Origin: Paramecium tetraurelia
Lineage: Eukaryota > Ciliophora > Oligohymenophorea > Peniculida > Parameciidae
Direction: 5' to 3'
Assembly (NCBI RefSeq): GCF_000165425.1
Contig: NW_001799388.1
Location: forward strand, 1-64,000
DNA length: 64,000 nucleotides
This document shows positions 14,174-25,777 of the stretch, in pieces (position 1 is the first letter of the stretch; each line of letters starts with the position of its first letter). Under the pieces are notes generated by a model. The model saw only the letters and a list, made by a program, of their open reading frames with translations. It was not told the origin of the DNA and ran no database searches. Position numbers and translations under genes: made by a program.

Positions 14174-14634
14174 TCAATTTTTTTATAACCATTCTATACA
14201 TCTTTATTTCTTATCTAAAGTAAATTATTGCATTTACCTTCTGTAAATTGCTTCTCTAAATAAATTTAATATAACTATTCGAAATCTAATTCTCTTTGGT
14301 CTTTATCCTTTTTAATTGTGTCTTGGGTGAAAGTGTTCTCCGAAAATGGTGAACATTCGGAATCCTCGTTGTTACATTTATTTTAATCTGTCTGGATTTT
14401 CCTTTTAAAAATGATATCAAAGTTGAGTGTCAAGGAATTCGAAAGACGCTCAACTTCTATTTCTGCTAGTTTCACTTATTCTTTTGTAAACTCTTTTTAG
14501 ATTAGGTGAGGATGAGGTTTTTATTTATATTGTTTGTAAATTTTTCGAAATTGCTTTAAAATAGGTACTTCTTTTTTCAAAGCAAACCGTTTTGAGCCTT
14601 GTTTATGGGAAGATTCTAAAGGTTATTGAAGCAT
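14174..14634 (-). CDS. Hypothetical charged protein (145 aa)
   Basis: One 23-nt intron (GTAAATGC...CTTTAG) gives a clean 145-aa frame; without it the frame also stays open, but the C-terminus becomes less protein-like. Starts MLQQPLESSHKQGSKRF; the middle is rich in Lys, Glu and Asp with a Cys/Ser/Glu patch (CNNEDSECSPFSE). Probably soluble and partly helical. No known family seen. Flanked by long AT-rich spacers on both sides, so it stands alone. Confidence 0.6.
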
Positions 14635-16429
14635 GTTTAAGTGTCTTAAATAAAATATAACTGATAATAGATTAAAAAACTGATTATGAATACAAATGAA
14701 TTAGAATTATATTCAATACTCACTGGATTTTATCATAATATACTATGATTATAATATATCAATAATCTAAATATGAAATTTCTTAAATAATGTCTACTTA
14801 TTTCTAAATTTTTCCATCTTATAAATTCCGTATTTATAAAATACAATCCAAGTTGATAATTTGATTCATCTTAAAATGTTACTTTCGGAATAGAATCTTA
14901 CTTGATGATTTCAATTTAATTTAACGTTATAAATGAAATCTTAACATTAAATTTACTTATTTTTGTTAACTCTCCAAAGTAAAAATAGGAGAACTATTAA
15001 CTTTAATTACTATTTTGAAGAACTACAAAATGCCCATATGATACAAGCAACTCATTTCTCCTGATGTCAAAAGAAAGAGGACCCTTGATTAAGTCTATTC
15101 AATAGAAATTTTAACTTGTATTATTTAAAACAAGAAATTTATGTATTAAAACTATTTTTTTAATCTAAATAGTAAATGTTATTTCAAATTGTAATAAATT
15201 GTATTATATTATAACTATGAATTATAAAAATTAGACTGGTTCTAGGGATAGAATATAATTTATTGAAAATAATAATTTTCTAGACATTCATAAGAATAAT
15301 GATTTATCAAAAATAAAAATCGATGAAACACAAGTTGATATATATGCACTTTAATTCCCGCAAATTATTAAATTAAATATTATAAATAAAGGAATTTTCT
15401 CACTTTTAAGACTCCGGATCATTTTTTAATAATAACTAAAATATGTAATTTAATGATTGATCAAATCTTTATATATATTTCAAGAAAATGCCTTCTTTTC
15501 TTAAGGTTAGATAAAATAATGCCTAAAAGGCCATCGCTTAGAATCAAAATAAATGAAAGAAACGAAAAATTGATAAAGCTTACTGTAAAACCTTTTGTAC
15601 ATCTTCGAAGAAAACATCTCTTATAAGCTAGTTTCTGCTGAAAGTAATTGGAAATAAGCCTATTCCTTATAATCATAAATTAAGATTATCTATCAATAAT
15701 ATGATCCATTTTCTAAAATTAAAATATTTAGAAAAACTAAAATGGATTATATTATTATATTCCTAGGAAATGACTTATTAGAGGAGATCATTTTTTCGAT
15801 TTACTACATATATATATTGTCAATTAATTACATTAAATTTTCTTTAGTAGTTTGAATAATTGAATAGTTAGGAAACTATCTTAAAGAAATATATATCATC
15901 AAATTGTTATGTAAGGTATATTAAAATATTTTACAAATTTCCTTTATGCGTAAAGGATTGTAAATTTTGAATAAACTTAAATTCATATTCCTTAACTATA
16001 TTTCAATATAATAATAATTCTATTATACATATATAATTTTGATATAAAAATCGCAACCAATTTAACTCTTTAAGCTAAACTGATGCAGAACTTATAATTT
16101 GTTATTGACTATTTCAATCTTAATTTAATATTTTAAGAAATCAAAAAAATAAATAAAGTTTTAGTCAATTTTTTGAGTAAATTGTATATAAATATCTCAA
16201 GATACTTCATAGATGTTAATCACTATATTAAATCATCTTATAATTTCTTTGTTTCATTATTTTTATTTTATTTTTAATACCCTACAATAATTAACAAAAG
16301 AAGGATATGTTTTTAGAATGAAAAATAAAAATATGATATTTTGACACTTTTTATTTAGGATAATGTTTTGTTATTAAATCTTTGGAATATTTATTTATTA
16401 TAAATAATTATTTTAAATAAATATCAATT
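14635..16429. other. Long AT-rich spacer with a few coding-like scraps
   Basis: 1.8 kb with very low G+C and only short ORFs. A minus-strand reading of 71 codons at 15461-15676 has no stop but hydrophobic, low-quality composition. Around 15050-15120 a plus-strand scrap (LISPDVKRKRT) looks like exon text. These may be remnants of a lost gene. Confidence 0.4.
15519..15641 (+). CDS. Possible 40-aa basic peptide
   Basis: ATG to TGA without interruption: begins MPKRPSLRIKINERNEK and continues with basic and Val/Phe residues. It has better protein composition than the surrounding spacer, but it is short and unsupported by any motif. It may be an exon relic. Confidence 0.2.
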
Positions 16430-17516
16430 ATGAGTAGAAAACAAACAAGTTCCAAGTATCATTTAAAATTTATCTCACTTTAGATCACCCTAGATTGCAA
16501 AATCTATCCACAAGCAAAATAAAGACTCAGATTCTAGTTCCTCAGAGAGGAGGTATGGCAAATTTTGGAAACCTAATGAGGATTCTTTATTATTAGAATT
16601 ACATAATCGGCATAACGGAAACTGGAAATTAATTGCTGAGGGCATTCCAGGTCGAAATCTTAGTTAGTGCTAATAAAGATGGAAGAGAATTAATCCAAAT
16701 AAAGTATTTTTGCATCTATTTTTTTGAATAAACTCCGAAAATAATGGACAGATTTGGAAGACCAAGAAGTGATAAGACTAGTTAATGAGCATGGGCGGAA
16801 CTGGAAATTTATTGAAGGACTTATGGAGGGCCGTTCGAGTAAATAGATCAGAGAAAGGTTCTTAAATAATTTGGATCCTGAAATAAATAGAGAAAAATTC
16901 ACAATATAAGAAGATCAAATCATTTTAGAACAATATCGAATATATGGTCCTAAGTGGAGCGAAATTGCAAAAATGTTAATTCGAAGACCAGTACAGTGAG
17001 GACCTATCATTAGGAAAATTAAGTGAAGAATCGATTTTACTCTTATATAAAAAGAGTTCATATGTTAGATGAAAGATCTGACGATGACGAAGATGATCGA
17101 TCAATGGAATCAGAGCCAGAGCAACCACAAAAATAAGTTCCGAAGTCTAATTTGAATGTGTCTCAGCCCATATACCAGCCCTTAGATACAATTTAGAGTT
17201 TGAAAGAGGAACATGACAATACTAAAAACGATTCATTGTTAATAAATTAGACACCATCTCATCGTATCTAGCAATCTATTAATTTGATATAAGGTCGTTT
17301 TATCATTTATTTCTAGATTCATTTGATTCTAAGTAATTTGGAGGGATTGAGGAATAAGATGTTTCCCCCTTTAATTAATAACATAGAAAGATATTGGAAT
17401 ATAGCCCTATTAATTTTTAGTATGCCCATCATTAACCCAATTTTGACATGATCTAAGAGGACATTAAGGAGTTAAAATGCTAAATAGAAAGTTTCAATAT
17501 AGAACATCCTATTTGA
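16430..17516 (+). CDS. Myb/SANT-repeat DNA-binding protein, frame interrupted once
   Basis: A likely nuclear transcription factor with three SANT repeats. R1 has W-W spacing around FWKPNEDSLLLELHN and GRNLSQCQQRWKRINPNK; R2 runs WTDLEDQEVIRLVNEHG to RERFLNNLDPE; R3 is IQEDQIILEQYRIYGPKWSEIAK and ends NQVKNRFYSYIKR. This is the R1R2R3-type order. Three introns fit (28, 23 and 23 nt). Between R1 and R2 the frame is broken: 16700-16728 (29 bp) must be skipped to give NPNK-LRKQ-WTDLEDQ, the normal inter-repeat spacing. With it removed the protein is 327 aa. The acidic Ser/Asp-rich tail has no known domain. Confidence 0.85.
16700..16728. mobile_element. 29-bp TA-bounded segment, candidate unexcised IES
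   Basis: The segment begins at TA (16700-16701) and the next TA is at 16729-16730; AATAAA is repeated at both ends. Removing one repeat unit restores the Myb frame exactly. No GT-AG intron fits here. Paramecium internal eliminated sequences are TA-flanked and often 26-30 bp. The end match to the TAYAG consensus is only partial (left end TAAAGTAT). A one-base undercall in the T7 run is the main alternative. Confidence 0.45.
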
Positions 17517-17901
17517 AATTAAATTTTATTTTTTTATTTTAGGAAGAAAATTTCTTACATATTTTAAATTTATATTCATTCTATCTTTCCTAAATGTTGG
17601 TTCGTTTAAAATAGCCATATGAAAATAATAACCTAATGATGATATATTGAGTCCAAGTCAAATCAGATCAATAGAAGTATTTTCAAAAGTTTTAAATTTT
17701 ATAATAATAATATATTTATTTGAATATCGATAAGGTACTAAATTAAATACCACATCTTATTATGAATTTAATATTTTCAGACCTAGAGTTTTTATGGATT
17801 TTTTGAATATCACATATTTGATTCATGTCCTATTAACGGACTTAAATCAGTTAATCTTATTTTAGTGGTTGTAAAATTTATATATAAATTTAAAATCTAA
17901 A
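17517..17901. other. AT-rich spacer
   Basis: 385 bp between the Myb gene and the MORN gene, both on the plus strand. It should include the MORN gene's promoter; no element is identifiable. Confidence 0.5.
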
Positions 17902-19016
17902 ATGGGATAATGCAATAACTGTTAATCATGCTAAAAAACTGATGGCAAAGAGCTAACAGTAGATCAATAAGTATTTAAATATTTTAAGTGTTAGGCTTAC
18001 AGAACTAGTTAATAATAAAGTCAAGTATAATTATTATTAGCCTTCATAGACCAGCAAATAAAGAGTATCTGATATTAATGGCGATAAGGGAAGTAAAAAT
18101 AAGAAGATTAAAGCTGCAACAATAATACAAGCCCATTGGAGAGGGTATGCAGTTCGAAAGAAATAATAAAGAAAGTCAATTGGTACTAATGATAATCCAG
18201 GTGCCCCTCCGATTACTAATAAATATTTTAGCACTGATAAGGATTATGCCTAATAACATAGCAATTCAAAAACAAGAGAGAACAGACCACCCTTTAAGTA
18301 TAAGAGTGGTGCTATATATGAAGGGGAATGGATTGGAAATTCTAGGGATGGGTAAGGCACATAATTATGGAATGATGGAGCTAAATTTGTAGGATAATGG
18401 AAAAACAATATGGCTCATGGCAAAGGGGTGTTTTATCATGTGGATGGAGATGTTTTTGAAGGAACTTGGTTGGAAGACAAAGCATGTGGATTTGGTATCT
18501 ATACCCATGCTAACGGAGCAAAGTATGAAGGAGAGTGGCTTAACGATCTACAACATGGATTTGGAGTAGAAACTTGTAATTAATAATTAGATTATGATTA
18601 TAGGGGCAGATGGTTCTAAATACGAAGGCTAATATTATATGGGAAAGAAGCATGGCAAAGGAAAGTATACCTGGAATGATGATAGTTTCTACGATGGAGA
18701 TTGGGATAACAATTAGATTAGTGGAAAGGGAATCTATTAATGGAGTGATGGAAGAAGATATGAAGGAGAATGGCTAAATAATAATATGCATGGATAAGGA
18801 CATTACTATTGGCAAGATGGGAGATCTTATAAAGGAGGATATATCGATGATAAGAAACATGGTTATGGTGTTTACACATGGGCGGATGGCAGAAAATATG
18901 AAGGAGAATGGGTTAGTGGTAAACAACACGGCAGAGGGCAATATATTTTATTAGATGGATCAGTAAAAAAAGGAGAATGGATAGAGGGGAAGAAAATAAA
19001 AAACATCCAAAATTGA
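17902..19016 (+). CDS. MORN-repeat protein with IQ motif
   Basis: A 353-aa protein; introns of 25 nt (before the basic linker) and 28 nt (18576-18603); the length checks. The N-terminus MGQCNNCQSC has Gly2 followed by cysteines, the pattern of N-myristoylation plus palmitoylation, so membrane anchoring is likely. An IQ motif (IIQAHWRGYAVRKK) near residue 85 could bind calmodulin or centrin. Eight or nine MORN repeats then fill residues ~130-345 in 23-residue steps (YEGEWLNNNMHGQGHYYW type). MORN proteins organise membrane and cortical structures. A second MGQC-starting MORN gene is at 56740-57720. Confidence 0.93.
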
Positions 19017-19089
19017 CTTATTTATTAATTTCAAATGTTTATAACTATTCTCATTTATGAAATCAAATTAAATATTTATTGAATAAAGA

Positions 19090-20170
19090 TCATTTAATTT
19101 ATTGATCATTTATCATTTTTGCTAAATCATTCGTTCTATTAATTCTATTTGAGGTAAATTTACTATCTATATAGCTTCTTAATATAAATAATGATTATTC
19201 ATCAAACATTTCATTAGACTCATCTTTTTTAAATCTATCTGAGCCTCCATTTTTCTTTTTCTATATTATTTATTCAACTATGCTATAATTGTTTTATTGA
19301 TTCTCTATTTTCAGTTAAGAAGAAAAATATGATTTTTTTATATTTGAGAAGGGGCTTTTTTATCCATTTATTTATGGTGAAGGTATTTACATTGAATTTA
19401 TCCTTATATCACTTTTGCTCTGTGCATTCTTAGAATTTTTCACTGATATTGGATGTTATTCAGAATTTATCCCAGTATCAGGAGAGGTAATGATTTAAAT
19501 GTTTGACTTAGTCTTTTTTGGTTGTTTTTTAATTTCGGTTTCTTAGAATAGATTAGATTCTTCTATTTACCTAGAGTTATTTTCATCCTAAAAATCAAAT
19601 GATAATTTCCGATGAGTTTTATAATAATTTTGAATTTCAATACCGTATTTTTAATAAAATTCGGTTAGATAAATGTCTCGAAGAATTTTCAAATTAAATA
19701 TATCAAGGACTATTAAGCTTACCTAATATCTGGTCTATAAAATTTATTAATTTAAGAGATTATCGATTTATTGCTTTAACTCTTTTAAACATTAATAATT
19801 AATCTATTTTTATTAAATGTATTCTAATGTTGCTATTAAGTCTCCAAAGTAAGATTCTAACTAGCTTTATGGATTTTAAATTCTCTAAAAAATCTTCTCA
19901 GAATGCTAAAGAATCTTAGTAACCAGCCTAATTCTATCAATTTATTCTGATATACTTATATAAATAATTATGCAATTTGTAGTTTCGAAAATGTATGATC
20001 AATTAGTTGACTTCATTTTGACTTACTTATTCATCTAATTCATCTACATTCCCTATATCGTAATCCTAAACCAAATTCGATTCTTTTTTTTTGAGGATTT
20101 CTAATTCTGAGTTGACTGTATCGGAGCTAATTTAAATAACTCTTTGACAATAAATTTTTAACTCCTCCAT
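19090..20170 (-). CDS. Unknown Gln/Ser/Lys-rich protein
   Basis: A 352-aa frame from MEELKIYCQRVIQ to TGA with one 22-nt intron (GTATATCAGAATAAATTGATAG); the length checks. The N-terminal 150 residues look helical or coiled-coil (VNSELEILKKKES, NVDELDEQVSQ); the C-terminal half is Ser/Asn/Lys-rich and probably disordered (ITSPDTGINSEQ). No domain is recognised. It could be a structural or cytoskeletal adaptor, but that is only composition-based. The gene stands between the convergent MORN gene (73 bp away) and the kinase-like gene at 20693. Confidence 0.7.
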
Positions 20171-20692
20171 AAATCAATAATAATAATTATAATGAAAATG
20201 CTATACGTAACAAGAATATTGATATTTTATAAAATTGCTTGTTTTCAGTATAATCAGAAGATGGTTAACAAGCCTTAATGAAGTATACTCTTAAAGTCCT
20301 TTTAAATATGGAGATTTTATTAATTAATATTTTTGTTTGTGAAATATAAGGATAGTGTTAACTTATGGGGGATATTAATGAAAAAGATAAAAACACTTCC
20401 ATAGGATGAAGAAATTTATTAAATGAGCAACCTACTGGTTGCTTTTAAAATATTTTTATTATTCAGATGTAAGAAATGGTGTATATGTGGTTTGTAAAAG
20501 GTACTTTGTTTTGTAAAGTTCTAAACAAAGTCATTTATTTAGGTTGTTGTTAACCTCAATGATACTTTAATAGTAAATGCTAAGAGATTATGTCAATTCT
20601 TCTCTAGTTTTTAATAAGATTAGACAATAACTAGTTTAATTGAATACATGATGAGTATACTTTTATTTAATAATAATAATTGAGATTAAAAT
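20171..20692. other. AT-rich spacer
   Basis: About 520 bp without supported coding sequence between two minus-strand genes. It should contain the promoter of the gene that starts at 20170. Confidence 0.5.
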
Positions 20693-22300
20693 TCAAATTT
20701 CTGTATATCTTTCTATTGTCTTAATTATTTCAGTTTACATTACTTCAAAAAATTCATTTTGAATCTGTTTTTAATAATACTCCCATATTTTATTTATAAT
20801 ATCTTCTATAAATTTTCTTATATGCGATTTTTCTAACCAACATAATTTCCTCATAGTGAAAGAAACAAATTCACATTAAAAAGTTACTAACATATTTTTT
20901 TCAAATTAATTGTCAATACTTTCAACTTTTAGTTTATTTCCTGCATTGCCTCTGAATTAACTTTCATAAAATGAGTTCAATTAGCTTATCTCATACATCA
21001 TATCACTACATAATTAAGAATGTGCTTCTTGATACATTGTAATATTCATGTCTAACCTTCTTAGTATTGTAATTAATTAAATTTCTTTGTTTTCAAATTC
21101 TTAAGCATAACAATAATAACAAAGCCAAATCCAAGCTTCAACAAAATTATTTTTATCTATTTCTTTTAACTTTTCTTAGAATGTCTAAGCAACCTTCTCA
21201 ATTAATTCTAATTGAAATGGATTAATCAACAGTTAATTATTTTCCTTCTAAGAGTACATAATTTCTATTTATTCTTCCAAAAATTATTCCAAATCTTTTA
21301 GATTCTGTTATTCAAGTAATTTTCTTTATTTAAATGCATTTTAAACTTTTTCATTTCTTCCTAATATTTTCTAAATTAATGAAAATATTTATTTAAGATC
21401 ATTACTCTATATAGGTGAATCGTCTTAAAAATTATAAAATTTTATTTAAACCTGATTAAAATTTAGGTTTGTAATTGAAGTACAATCTAATTTGAAAATC
21501 AAAATGTTCTCTAAAACAATATTGTTATGATATAATTTTAAATCTTGTAATTTTGAGTATTCTTTAATTATCAATGAGATCAAACTTATTATTATATAAT
21601 AATTATTGTTTTAGTAGGTTTTTGATTAATTAGTAGTAATGATATTAATAAATGATTTTAAGTTGAAACAACATATAGGATTAAAAATAATGTATGATAA
21701 AAAAGGTCCCTTTAATTTTGATAAAATAATTCCTTAGTCTTCTCCTAAATATTAAAAGATATTTTAAACCCTATGCGTGTTACTCTTAGAAAAATGTTAT
21801 GAAGCCAATAGTAAATTAATTTATTACATAAAATAATAATAATAGAATTTTATAGAATTAAAAGCTCATTTTTAATTAATGTATATTTCATGTTCAAAAT
21901 TTATTTCAACTCGTCTCTTTTCTAGATACTTCCATTCTTATAAATTAATACTATATTCCTTGTTTTGAAAATTCTTTCATCTATTTGTTGATTGTTTAAG
22001 ATGATTTTACCATTTTTATGATTTTTCATAATTATTTCACACAATACTCATTCATAGAAAAATAGATAGATCTTAATATCAGAAGTTACTGTTTTCATTG
22101 ATATGTTAAATTTATACCATTTTGTTTAGTTACTCTTTTAACTCTTGCAAAGAGACTTATTTTAAGAATAAACTAAAAACTTATTTTAGTTTTCCTGTAA
22201 TAATAGTATTTTAACTGCTTTAAAATTGAAAAGGAATGATGATGTAAATGTATGAAGAATAAGAAGATAAATCGACATTAAAGGAATTAGGAGAAATATA
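20693..22300 (-). CDS. Kinase-fold protein without canonical catalytic motifs; 5' end unresolved
   Basis: From about 21860 down to TGA 20693-20695 one frame is open and clearly coding. It has the cadence of a kinase: GPFLSYIIFNP as a hinge-like stretch, LQDLKLYHNNIVLENILIF where the catalytic loop would be, and IKFYNFQDDSP where DFG would be, followed by NDLKQIFSLIQKIL (F-helix-like). HRD and DFG are both absent, so if this is a kinase fold it is a pseudokinase. The C-terminal ~250 residues are helical. Upstream exons (to ~22300) contain protein-like text broken by frame changes that need two or more introns I could not fix. Function unknown. Confidence 0.5.
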
Positions 22301-22323
22301 AATCTGCATTAATAATAATTCAT

Positions 22324-23775
22324 TCAAATTGTTATTGATTTTATTTGGAAGTTTACCAGATCTAAAAATAATGCACTCATAATTTCATCTATATTTACTT
22401 TCTCCTTTTAATCTTTCATTAAATGTATTTAATAGTAGTGAAAGTAGTTTTTGGCTAAAGTGCTGAGTTCCATATTAAAATGCAATTTTAAAATATCAAG
22501 TCCTCTCAGAAGATATAACACTCTCTCTTTGTAAGTTTAAGATTAAGTTATAGTTTAAATCAGTAAATTCTTATTGATTATCTTAAACTTTTAATCCTTA
22601 AGTACTTTTGTTTGCTGCTCTAGAAAGAATTATAGTATCTCTTAATCTGTAATTATTTTTCCAGACCATTCATATTTAAATATAGCTAATCTTTCATGAG
22701 TATATTAAAAAATGTCCTAAATCTGTCTTTCCAAGTCAGGTGTTGACTTTTTAAAATTCAAAATAGATAAATAAATCATCATTTTGTTAAAAGGAATGAC
22801 TTGCAAATTTTCTTATTATAGGCATTCATATATTTGATCTCTTAGGTACTCTTTGATAAATTTAATAATTTGAGTTTTATCATTGAGAACTTTAGAGAAG
22901 AACTTATCAAATAGATTATATTTCTATATTACTTTTATTATTATTAATTCTAATTTTGCCTCGCTGCTAGCTTCATTCTTAATGAGACTTGATAGTTTAT
23001 CAAATAGGTTTTATAGTTAGGGCTAGTTTGCTATTGGTTTTAGTCCTTCAACTACTTTAGTAAAATATTTTTTAGTCTATATTACAATACTTTAAAAATT
23101 CTCTAAATACTCTAATCTATTATATTGATCAGAAATTCCTTTATAAAATGCATTTATTGCCATATTTAATCTCTTGGTCTCTAAAGTTTAAATTGAATAG
23201 CCTAATGATTACGCAGATTCATTATCTTGATTGATATTTTACACAAAGATTTTCTTTGTGCCCTTATAATTAGAATTTACTTCAGGTTTTATTTTTAATA
23301 GATATTTAATATAATTCTTGAGATCTGATATATTCTTGCCATCATTGCTTTTGGGAACAAAGTTTAGGATATATACATTCCCAATTGTCCTTTTTACTTC
23401 CTTTTTTCCTTCCATTTTTACTTCCAACCATATTTTTGAAGAATCTAAATTCTATAATGATAATTTATCATCCATTTTCTCCTCTTTTAATATTATATCT
23501 TAAATATTGAGTAATTCTTAAATCTCATTTGCAAATTTTTTAAATTCTGCCTAGTCTGCATATAAAAAAAGCTCTTCTAAAGATATATGCATATTTCTCT
23601 AGAAATTATAAGTAATGAACTAAAATTCTTCATCATATATGATAAAATTGGAAAGAGGTATTTTTTTCTCCTTATTCCATAGCCTATGATATTTAAAGAA
23701 ATCGAATATCAAATTGAATGCGGCTCGTGATCTGCAATAATGGTAAATTTATGCTTTAATTTAAAATTCTAGCAT
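22324..23775 (-). CDS. Unknown helical protein (483 aa)
   Basis: One uninterrupted frame, ATG to TGA, no introns. Starts MLEFQIKAQIYHYC; rich in Lys, Ile, Leu, Glu and Phe with long amphipathic helices throughout, and a Ser/Glu stretch near residue 265 (SSLIKNEASSEAKLE). No signal peptide, membrane span or recognisable motif. It is directly upstream of the kinase-like gene on the same strand, with little room for a promoter (~25-60 bp), so the two could be one larger gene if the TGA at 22324 is removed by an intron I missed. Confidence 0.65.
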
Positions 23776-24535
23776 TTTCTTTTATATTATTTATTTACTC
23801 TTAATATTTCGTAAATCATAAATAATATTTTATCACTTTCAAAACAAACCCAAATAAATTTTAATATTTGATAAGACTAATCTCTGTTCCTAAAATCAAA
23901 AAATTCTTAGATATAATTATTATTTCAATTCTTATAAAATACTAAATAATTGTTGAATGGTGATTTTAATACTCCATAAATAGCAATATATGCTTCAATG
24001 TAAGTTTTAATGATATAATAAATTTTTAAGAAGGATTTTCGTTAATAAAATAAAATACATTTTCTAATTATTTATTGAACCTAATTCTAATTTGATTCTA
24101 ATTTTAGGAGTACTTGGTTATAGAATTATTCTATTTTAAAAAAATCACACACAAATTTTAATCGATATCATAAAATATGTATTAATTATTAGCCTACAAG
24201 AATGTTTAAATAAATAATTTCTATATTTTTTGTTCTTCAATTCAAATTTCGGTGAGAGCCAAATGATTAATTAAGAATAATAAGAATTAAATTAATTTTT
24301 ATTATATAAAGACTTATATAAAAAATGTTTATATTCTCAATTTAAACCAGCATATTTAAATGCACTAAGATTAGAAAATAAAATTTAAAAGCTCAGTTAT
24401 TGTAAAGTAACAAAATATTACATTTTTTGAATAATTTAATATTCTAAATATCTTTTTAAAAAGTGGACAACAAATGTGTACTATTAAAACCTCGCTTTTT
24501 GAGAAAACAGAACCGACGAATTTTGAACGCAGGGT
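23776..24535. other. AT-rich divergent spacer
   Basis: 760 bp between the start of a minus-strand gene and the plus-strand kinase at 24536. No coding or RNA feature can be supported. An in-frame ATG at 24474 exists, but its frame closes quickly. Confidence 0.45.
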
Positions 24536-25734
24536 ATGTGGTACTTGATTGAAAAATTTTTCTAATAATAAACAAAGGTAAAGGTCTTAGGGCTAATAAT
24601 AATAGAAGGAAGTTTTAAGATTAGATAGATAGGAAATTTGATTTGACTTCTATGGACTGCCAAATTAAATGGCAATATGAGTACCTTGCCAAATAATATT
24701 TAGGGATAACATAATAAAAGAGATGATGGTGTATAACACAAAATATAATTAACGAATTGTATATTGTGAGAAGCACACAATTTTGCTAGAATTGCAATCT
24801 AAACTAGATGGAAAAGCCTACTATAAAAATTTCAAATTGTTTTACCAGAAATTAGAGGTATTTAGAACCCATAAAAATGTCGAAGTAGTTAATCTTCATC
24901 ATCCAAATTTAGATTATGATATGTAAAAATATAATAACAGATGAAGTTTTGATAGCAAAATAAGTTCAGTTTCCAAGAAATAAGCACTCCGATTCTTATC
25001 ATAATGTAAAAATTCCAAAAATTTAGTCTTTTGTAATGAGTGAAGCTAAGATATATATGAAATTATCTTACAATCCCCATCAATATCTTTTAGGGGCAAG
25101 GTAAATTTACATTTGCGATCAATCAATCATTTATATCATGCATCATTGCAAAGGAGGAACACTTTATGACTATCTAATTGAGAATGATTAAAATTTGCCA
25201 GAAATAGTAACTAAAGAAATTATGAGAAAGTTACTAGAGGGGCTTAATCATCTCCATAAACTGGGAATTATGCACAGAGATTTAAAATTAGACAACATCA
25301 TGTTACTAAGAAAAAAAGATCCAAATTCAATTAGGATTATGGATTTTGGGTACTCTACTGTTGTTGATGATGAGAGGTTATCAAATTAAAGATGCGGGAC
25401 CCTTGGATATATTGCTCCAGAAATTTTAAATATGAATGACTACAACGAATTATGTGATATTTATAGTTTGGGATGCGTCTTTCATGCTTTATTAACAGGG
25501 AGAAAACTTTATAAAACACCTAAGTCCGCCAAAGCATCAGATTTGTTGATAATGAATAGAAATAGCACAATTTCAATTTCTTAAATTTGTAATCCTCATG
25601 CCATGGAATTATTATAATCAATGATATCTGCTGCTAAGTAAAGGTCCAGTGCTGCTGTCTGTTTGCAGCATTTATATTTTGAAGAGGAATTATTTTAGAT
25701 ACATTTAATATATTCAAATTTTTTGTTATTTTGA
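24536..25734 (+). CDS. Ser/Thr protein kinase with N-terminal extension
   Basis: A 372-aa protein from MWYLIEKFFQQQTK with introns of 29, 23 and 28 nt; the length checks. The first ~115 residues include a beta-rich stretch (CEKHTILLELQSKLDGKAYY) that could be a PH-like domain; this is a guess. The kinase domain has the lysine in VLIAKQVQF, hinge HHCKGGTLYDYL, catalytic loop MHRDLKLDN, metal motif MDFGYST and CGTLGYIAPE, followed by DIYSLGC. The glycine loop is not obvious, but the lobe otherwise looks active. Subfamily not assigned. Confidence 0.85.
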
Positions 25735-25777
25735 CTTATATAAGAAAATCATAATGGACTTCTAATAACATTTTTAT

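Noticed and set aside
15461-15676. Minus-strand ORF of 71 codons
   Set aside because: Hydrophobic background composition in a spacer; no motif, and no neighbouring exon text.
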